64,000 nt of DNA, from assembly GCA_025084515.1 (NCBI GenBank), contig JAJAGP010000081.1:124001-188000 (forward strand), read 5' to 3'. A program made the translations under genes and the position numbers. Numbering within the stretch: position 1 is the stretch's first letter; the number at the start of each line of letters is the position of its first letter. Below, in pieces: positions 57,787 to 64,000 of the stretch. The stretch is from Ancistrus triradiatus (Eukaryota > Chordata > Actinopteri > Siluriformes > Loricariidae). The notes beneath the pieces are model-generated. The model was not told the DNA's origin and ran no database searches. It saw only the letters and a list, made by a program, of their open reading frames with translations.

Positions 57787-60700
57787 GATTAGTAGTTGAG
57801 AGTCTTATTCACGGAGCTACACCCATCCCTAAAACAAGTAATGCATTCTATACCCAGAAAGTGTGTTCTGGTTTGAAGTGTAGTCTCGATAACTGGCCAG
57901 AAGGGGGAGTATAACGCCTGGCGAGTAAACGTAGCCCCCAGGTGCTTACCTCTGCTTTCCGGATGCTCTCTCTTGTCTCCTCCATCTTCAGCTCGACCTC
58001 ACTGGAGATCTGCTCCTGCTGAGGTGACCCTTCGCACTCGGACAGTTTCTACAGACACAAGAAAGAGTCAACATTGGCCCCGACAACCTCCCTCTTCCCA
58101 TTGCTGCTCTCGCCTCTTACTTGGCCTTACCCTCTGACTATGGATGATGCTCTTGTGCTCCCGGGCTACCCGGGTGGCCCACTTCCGCGCCTCCTTATTC
58201 AGACTGTGCTCCTCTGCTGGTGCCCACTCTCCTTCTGTAGCTGCGTTACCTGAGTACAGAGAGAAACACAAACTTAGAAATAAATATCTACAAAACACAG
58301 ATCCCAGCCTCCTTCCCCCGAGGAACTCAAACTCCCCGGCGAGGCAGAAACTTAGGGAACAGATGGCACGACAAACCCATTCGTATCCCACCTCTGGTGA
58401 GGTGTGCTTTGAGGTTTTGGTCTAAGTCTTGAGTTTGCACAAGGAGACTAGTTCCAGCTCTGCCTGTTCTCGAAGTTTTCGAAGGTTTTATAGGATAAAA
58501 AGCGGGCATCAAAACCTCATTTAACTTACATTTATTACTAGTTTATTTAATCGTAGATAAATATTTCATATAGGCAAGCCTCACAGTGACGACCCATATT
58601 CAGGTCCTGGCAGAGCCTTCTGGCCAAGTTGTGCATCTCCAAGGCATAATTGGATGCACCCGGGTTTGCAACAGCGACCCCTCCATGCCCGTCCAAGGGC
58701 AAACTTACTGCACCCTACGTTCTCCATACAGGCTTTATTTACAGACAAAACCTGACGAAGATCTTCCAAAAATATTAGGAAGAGTAAAACACCAACACAA
58801 CTCAATAAAACCACGGGAATAAACCCAAAGCAATGCCAGCTAATCACAACAGGCTGTCCAGCAACCACCAGCCAGCGATAAATCATACAGCGTTTTAAAT
58901 GCAGAGCAGAGAGGACACACATTGGCGTGTGCTTGTGGAAAGACGTCTAAATATTGACCAGCTAAAAGGACTTCAGTGATGCAATCGGCCGAAGAATGGA
59001 ACCATTGAAATGCAGCCGCTTATTTTGGGCGTGTGGGGCCGAGAACAGACTGGCCCCTGTGCACCAGAAGCTTGAATGTACCAGCTATGTTTTTTTCAGG
59101 AAATGTTTGTATGACCTGTAATCTGTCCTAGATTATATACAGATATTGTGCAACACATTCTGTGCTTTATATAACTGGTAGCCATTTGAGAAAAATAAAG
59201 CGTCCATACACACAGGAACGCCACAATCACACAGCAAGAGACTTTCACTTCCAAGATAAGGAACGCGTACAGTTCGACTCGGCCTCTTTTATTAGAACGT
59301 GCTGCCTCAAACACCATGCGTCTTACACACACATATTGCTTGATAGCGTTTGCGGTACGCTGCAAAAGTCTTAGGCCACCATCAGATTTGTTGTTTTTTT
59401 AAGTAATGGTATAATGACCATACATGTTGTCGACAATTGGATCCAAAACTTTCAAACTTGGATTCGTCACTCCTTGACCTTCTTTCCCACCGATCTTCAT
59501 TCCAACCTTTGTGGGCTTTAGCATTTATTAACCTTATCACCCTGTTCCCCTTCTGAAAAAGTGGTTTCTTGGCTGTTACCCTTCCAAAAAACATTCCTGA
59601 TCAAGCTTCTGAGCTGTAGAAGGGTCAACCTGGCAACCCAATGAAACCACTGAACGCTATAGAAGCTTTCTTTTTCGGATTTTTTGCTTTTTTTTTTTTT
59701 TTACCCTGCATGCAAATTGACTGCACTTTCTGGTTTCGGATTCTAATAAAGAGCCTGAGAAATAATTACATACAGTCATTGCTAAAACAATGGTATATCT
59801 AATCTAATGGTGGCCTAATACATTTGCACAGTATGTTTAGCCGGACAGAATCGAATGGCTTCTAGTGCAGTTTGGAACTTGGTTCCCCATTTGAGCCTGG
59901 TTCTGAAGGTTCCCAAGGCTTCTTGCTTTTGCCATTGTCTGTGTGGGTTTTCTCTAGGGACTCTGGTTCTCTCTCGTATTCCAAAGACTTGTTGGGTCAA
60001 TTGGCATCTCTAAAAGGTTACTGTTACAGGGTGTGTGCCCTGCAATGGACTGTTGATTCCGACCCTAGCGCTCGTGACCCGTCCCAGTTCAGGATAAAGC
60101 AGGGCTAAAAGAAGTGAATAAATAAATCTAACCTTATCAACTCTGACTGCTCCATGATACCGAAACGAGGATTTCGAGGTCTACAGTGGAAGCAGGTTTA
60201 GACTATGGAGCAGCGCTGGGGTGGACCTGGTAGTGAGGGTGGAACTAAAGCGAAGGCGGCGTGCGCTTCCTGCCTTGAGCCGTTATGTGGTGCGAGGGGC
60301 GGGGACCGTGTCGGCTAGACTGCACACGCGCTGCCCAACGCACCCTCACAAAGCTCCCTTTCACCGGCCTCCCGGCAGCACCGCTCCTCTCGCCCTGGCC
60401 ACGCGTCTCTGGACTCTTGCGTCCGAGCGAGGGAAGTGCCGCGTCGCTAATATTTTCACTAAGAACAGGGTGCCGCTTGTCTGACTGAGAGGGAAGGAAA
60501 ACTAAAAATGAAAAAGAAAACAAAAAGAGGCTTGACGCTTAAACAGCTTCTGCAGTGTGCGGCTGTTCCTGGCCCACGTGGAGCACTGGGTCCGGGCTCC
60601 AATGCGGCGATGGACGACACTGGAATGACGTCCACAGACATAGGCGGCAGGTAAAGGCTAGGGGTTTGCGCATGCAATAAACTAGACTGGGGTGCTCTGG

Positions 60701-63700
60701 AATAAAATGATTGAAGAGACCCACCAAACGTTCCAGACACACAACCATGGTTCATATCAGGCTTTAAGCAAACAAACTAAGCTTAGAACAAAGTAGTAGA
60801 TACTGTAGTATCTAGTAGTTAGTAGTAGTAGTAAGTAGTAGTATCTAAAGGCTTTGGCCCCACTGCTTTCAGACAGGGGGTTTATATAGCAGAGGATGTG
60901 ATTAAGGAAATGTGGGACAGGTGAGAGGAATCAATCAATCAGAAAAGCACGGGGCAGGATAGGGACGTGTTTAAAAATGCCGTTGGGTCCCACCTCGCAG
61001 AGCGTACACACTGGTAACAGTTAATGCACACACCTTCCACGCGGTTATGAAAGAGGGGGACTTACTGAGTCGTTGTCGCAGGGTTGGAAGTTGAACAGAG
61101 CAGCTTTCTGAAGTATGGGGTTCTCCTGGATGAAGAGTTCCTGATGAAAATCCTGCACAACCTGCACAGAAAAGATGTCAAATCACAATGTTTAGTTTAA
61201 AGACAGGGTTTTACAGGATTTATTACAGGACTGAGTCGAACTGAACAACTGAAATAACTGCACAAGAATCAGTTACTCTAGTCCATACAGTGGGGCAAAA
61301 GTATTTAGTCAGCCACAGATTGTGCAAGTTCTCCTACTTAGAAAGATGAGGGAGGTCTGCAATTTTCATCATAGGTACACTTCAACTATGGGAGACAAAA
61401 TGAAAAAAAAAAAAAACAATCCAGGAAATCACATAGTAGGATTTTTAAAGAATTTAATTGTAAATTATGTACTGGCTTAAGCAGGGGGGCACGCCTGGCA
61501 CCGCAGGATCTTAGTCCCTCTCGGCGTAGTGTGTTACTGATGGTAGCCTTTGTTACTTTGGTCCCAGCTCTCTGCAGGTCATTCATTAGGTCCCTCTGTG
61601 TAGTTCTGGGATTTTTGCTCACTGTTCTCATGATCATTTTGACCCCACGGGATGAGATCTTGCGTGGTTGTGGGTGACCAAATACTTATTTTCCACTATA
61701 ATTTACAATTAAATTCTTTAAAAATCCTACAGTGTGATTTCCTGGATTTTTTCCCCCTCATTTTGTCTCTCATAGCTGAAGTGTACCTATGATGACAATT
61801 ACAGACCTCCCTCATCTTTCTAAGTAGGAGAACTTCCACAACCAGTGGCTGACTAAATACTTTTTTTTCCCCACTGTATATGAGAAAATCAATGGGTAGA
61901 ATGGCAATACAAAACGTTAAAAGGACTAAAGGTAAACCTGATAGTCACTAACTTTAGGAAAAGTGTATTTCTATATCTAGGCCCACAGTCCTAATTGAGC
62001 AAGCAATTAGGCAAGCAAGCAAAGGAAAATCTCCCTAAATTTTAAAGGAAGGAACTGAGGACCAAGACTCAAAATGGGACCCAACCTCCTTTGGCAGGAC
62101 AACATCCAATCAAACTCTGTATGCAGACACATGCACATCTCTACCTCTAGTATTTGTTCCATATTAATTAACACCCTCTGCCCACCCTTGAAACGACTTT
62201 CAGGCTAGGCGAAGCAAGGGATCATCAGCGAGTAAGAAGACCTGGGTGCGTACTTTGAAACCCAACTCACACACGACACACTAAACCCAGGACAGGGTCG
62301 AATGGAAGCAACTTCGAAAAATGGCCACGTCACAAAGACTAACAGCCTGTCTCCAAATCAGACCTGTACCCGAGTTTTAGATTAACCAGAACAGCCCAAT
62401 AAAGAATTGAGATTATACTGAGCGTGGTGTTATCACACTTTAGTCTTGGCGGCTGCTTAGATTTATTTACAGCATCGCCAGAACTCGTGAGCAATCTTAC
62501 CAGGTGCGCTCACATACAACCGATTTAAGCCACAGCTCTACAGCTTGGTGTGATTAAGAGCTCGGTCGCTGTATACAACATGTTTGAGAGAGCCATTATG
62601 GATGCAGTGAGATCTGACCCGGCTGATTTCGACTGCCAGATCAAATTCCCAACAGGACCCACGAGGCCGGTGTGCCGTGTGTTTTTCCGAGGTGTGTGTG
62701 TGTGTGTGTGTTATGCGTACTCCGCGGGACTTCTCCAGCAAGAAGTTGAAGGTGTCTTGGACGATATGAGATGCATCCAGCTCTGTCTGACACAGTGACA
62801 CCAGGTAGCCCTTCATGTGATCGTACACGCTGCCGTCCAGAATCTGGGGATGAAAACAAAACAAAAACGCATTTAGGATGAAAAATGAACCCAAAAAATA
62901 AATAAATAAATAAAAAAGAGAAAAAACCCGATCTCAATCGTCTGGTTGCCAAATGTTCACATGGTATTCTGCTTTCTGTCTAAATGGCTGAAGTCGTTCG
63001 AGTTTCAGCTGTGCATTCTGGCCTGGTTGGGCGTTACAAACACAGGACTGTCTCGTACGGGGCATATTTATGGTTGACGTCTTCTCCTGAAATATACTGA
63101 GTGCGTTTAAATGCACATCAGATTTTCAGGAATCCGATCGACGCGTTCACATGCGCTTGGGTAATCGGATGTCAAGGCTCCAGGTGTCTCGGGTGACAAT
63201 CAGAATTTTCTTTGCACCCAGCCAATAACCTCACAAAAAGGTGACCTAACTTCAAACATTAATAACTAATAATCAAATTCTTCATTTTCTCGAGCCTATA
63301 CTACGTTTGAGTCACCACAAAATGTTCGACAGCCAGTTATCGGGTGCTGCGTTTCATTCCGGGGTTGCCAGATCAAGCGAGAGGCAACCAGATCTATAGA
63401 AACTCACCCAAATGGGGCGAAGTCTTGTAACGATGAGCAGCTAACCGGAGTAACCACGGTATTACGGAATTCTACTGCAATCCCACCGGCCCACCTGCTG
63501 CTCCATACGCCGAGTGTGCTTGTTGTTACTGTACTCGGGAGAAAATCCGGGCATACCTTAATGCAGCCGAGCAAATCTGACTCGTAGTACCGTCCCTGGT
63601 GCGCATTGGCTGCTGCCAGCGTGAGCAGGTACTCGTTCCTGGCGTGGGTGGCTTTGGAGATGCACTCATTTCTCTTGGCTTTCAACTAAACAGACGACAA

Positions 63701-63823
63701 AGTTGGCTTTTTAAGCCGATAAAAGAACAGAACCGCCGACCGAACACGAACAGGTTTCCTTCACTCACCTTTACGCTCGCTCTTTTTAAACTGGACCGGG
63801 ACTGAAACAGGCTGAGCTTGGAC
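53574..63823 (-). CDS. fchsd2: F-BAR and double SH3 domain protein (fchsd2-like), 3' part
   Basis: Minus-strand coding exons in order: 63769-63823, 63557-63685, 62721-62843, 61066-61161, 58131-58249, 57950-58048, 57482-57634, 56498-56629, 56304-56387, 55298-55493, 54213-54433, 53905-54124, 53739-53806, 53574-53657 (stop). Product in order: the second half of the F-BAR/coiled-coil region (SKLSLFQSR, LLTLAAANAHQGRYYESDLL, SLNKEARKWATRVAREHKS, SAMNQVMEELENERW), SH3 domain 1 (TCKVLYSYQASQPDELTIEE, DWVKARNRAGQVGYVPEKYL), SH3 domain 2 (AKALYDYEAQTEDELSFPEG, NGSVGVFPAVLVEDL), a Ser/Pro-rich stretch, and a C-terminus EEVEITLV that resembles a PDZ-binding end. FCHSD proteins bind curved membranes, WASP-family proteins and endocytic or stereocilia actin. 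SLLSMLQSLAALDSRS and the whole exon order fit FCHSD2 better than FCHSD1, from memory. All phases match except at the 61066 donor, described under findings. The N-terminal exons lie beyond the right edge. Confidence 0.9.
57170..57350 (-). mobile_element. tRNA-derived SINE in fchsd2 intron
   Basis: The best-preserved copy of the family: the + strand reads CTTATCCAGAGCGACTTACA (tail), then GGTCTTGCTCAAGGACCCAA, then GTGGGATTTGAACCCTGGAC (B box reversed), then CTAGGCCACCACAGT (5' head reversed). Confidence 0.75.
57663..57785. repeat. (CA)n microsatellite at a splice acceptor
   Basis: About 123 bases of AC dinucleotides, interrupted near 57685-57704 by a (GCAC)n block. On the fchsd2 strand it is a TG repeat ending 28 bases before the acceptor of the exon 57482-57634, and makes up over a third of the 315-base intron. 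Confidence 0.95.
58250..61065. other. fchsd2 intron with Tc1 MITE and CpG-rich patch
   Basis: Contains the MITE 59354-59835 and a GC- and CpG-rich patch at about 60230-60470, described separately. The open frames at 58581-58922 and 60245-60523 show no family similarity. Microsatellite-like GTAGTA words occur around 60785-60845. Confidence 0.5.
59354..59835 (-). mobile_element. Tc1-type MITE with transposase relic
   Basis: Inverted ends CTGCAAAAGTCTTAGGCC (left) and GGCCTAATACATTTGCACAG (right). On the - strand the interior reads MFFGRVTAKKPLFQKGNRVI and NAKAHKGWNEDRWE, then a broken RSDESKFESFGSN, a Tc1 transposase stretch. Same family as 6935-7394 and 15292-15722. Confidence 0.8.
61288..61880 (-). 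mobile_element. Tc1-like element remnant, second family
   Basis: Long inverted ends: CAGTGGGGCAAAAGTATTTA, CAGCCACAGATTGTGCAAGT at the left and their reverse complement ending near 61878 (GTGGCTGACTAAATACTTTT, CCCCACTGTAT). The interior on the - strand keeps part of the transposase HTH (TVSKNPRTTQRDLMNDLQRA, TKATISNTLRREGL) and nothing of the catalytic domain. It is a non-autonomous or decayed copy inside an fchsd2 intron. Confidence 0.85.
61975..62110 (+). repeat. Interspersed fish repeat tail, second copy
   Basis: AAAGGAAAATCTCCCTAAAT, then ACCAAGACTCAAAATGGGAC, then CCAACCTCCTTTGGCAGGAC, matching 23085-23190 in phf12 intron 1 in the same orientation. Confidence 0.5.
62691..62711. repeat. 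Short (GT)n run at a splice donor
   Basis: About ten GT units; on the fchsd2 strand this is a CA repeat starting roughly 9 bases after the donor of exon 62721-62843. Confidence 0.9.
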
Positions 63824-64000
63824 CTTGGGGCGCAGGGACACAGTGGGAAAATTAGAGGTATGTTCAGCGCATTAGGCAAAACACACAATGCCTGAGTAAA
63901 CAATGGCAAGTCTTTCATCATAAATGCCAAATACACTCAGCTGCCTTCCTCCTCAGGTGTAACTTCCTCTGATTATGACAGAACAATAACAGGCCACTGC

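Noticed and set aside
57434..57914. Long open frames rich in Val-Cys or Thr-His repeats
   Set aside because: They are translations of the CA/GT microsatellite; only the part at 57482-57634 on the - strand is a real exon.
1..64000. CRISPR arrays, operons or bacterial-type systems
   Set aside because: The window is intron-containing vertebrate DNA; the repeats seen are micro- and minisatellites and transposon-derived.

Overview
The window is vertebrate nuclear DNA. The genes are split by GT-AG introns, CA/GT and AAT microsatellites are common, and there are many degenerate Tc1/mariner-type elements, MITEs and tRNA-derived SINE fragments. The repeat spectrum and the gene content (two tandem dhrs13 genes with identical exon sizes next to phf12 and sez6) point to a teleost fish, perhaps an otophysan such as a catfish or characin relative. 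I cannot name the species from sequence alone.

Layout, left to right. (1) 1-17958: the 3' half of a sez6-family gene on the + strand. Eight exons can be joined in frame: the end of a CUB domain, three sushi domains, a short linker, a transmembrane helix, a cytoplasmic tail, and a tiny terminal exon at 17406-17435. The 5' part lies outside the window; 1-7695 is intron or upstream DNA full of repeats. (2) 20790-34870: a complete phf12 gene on the + strand, 15 coding exons joining exactly in phase to 923 codons, with two PHD fingers and a C-terminal FHA-like region, behind a CCAAT-rich promoter. (3) 34871-38898: the phf12 3' region, a decayed Tc1-like transposon (36065-37440), tRNA-SINE fragments, and a duplicated piece of dhrs13 intron flanked by an 18-bp direct repeat. 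(4) 38899-43113 and 46931-49279: two tandem dhrs13 short-chain dehydrogenase genes, each 318 codons with identical coding-exon lengths (127, 119, 124, 327, 260), plus a decayed third last-exon copy between them at 43860-44060. (5) 49280-53573: a repeat-rich gap with an 80-bp minisatellite. (6) 53574-63823: the 3' part of an F-BAR/double-SH3 gene (fchsd2-like) on the - strand, converging on the dhrs13 pair; its 5' exons lie past the right edge.

The sez6-phf12-dhrs13 order matches the neighbourhood I know for mammalian SEZ6, PHF12 and DHRS13 (human 17q11.2), which is why I prefer sez6 over sez6l or sez6l2. The genes are not a functional pathway: they are a neural complement-like membrane protein, a chromatin reader of the Sin3 corepressor, membrane-anchored SDR enzymes, and a membrane-bending/actin adaptor.

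I see no clear undescribed system. The observations most worth checking are a tandem array of tRNA-like units in dhrs13 intron 1, an intron-derived insertion with an 18-bp target-site-like duplication, a one-base phase break in fchsd2, and a read-through alternative C-terminus in sez6.
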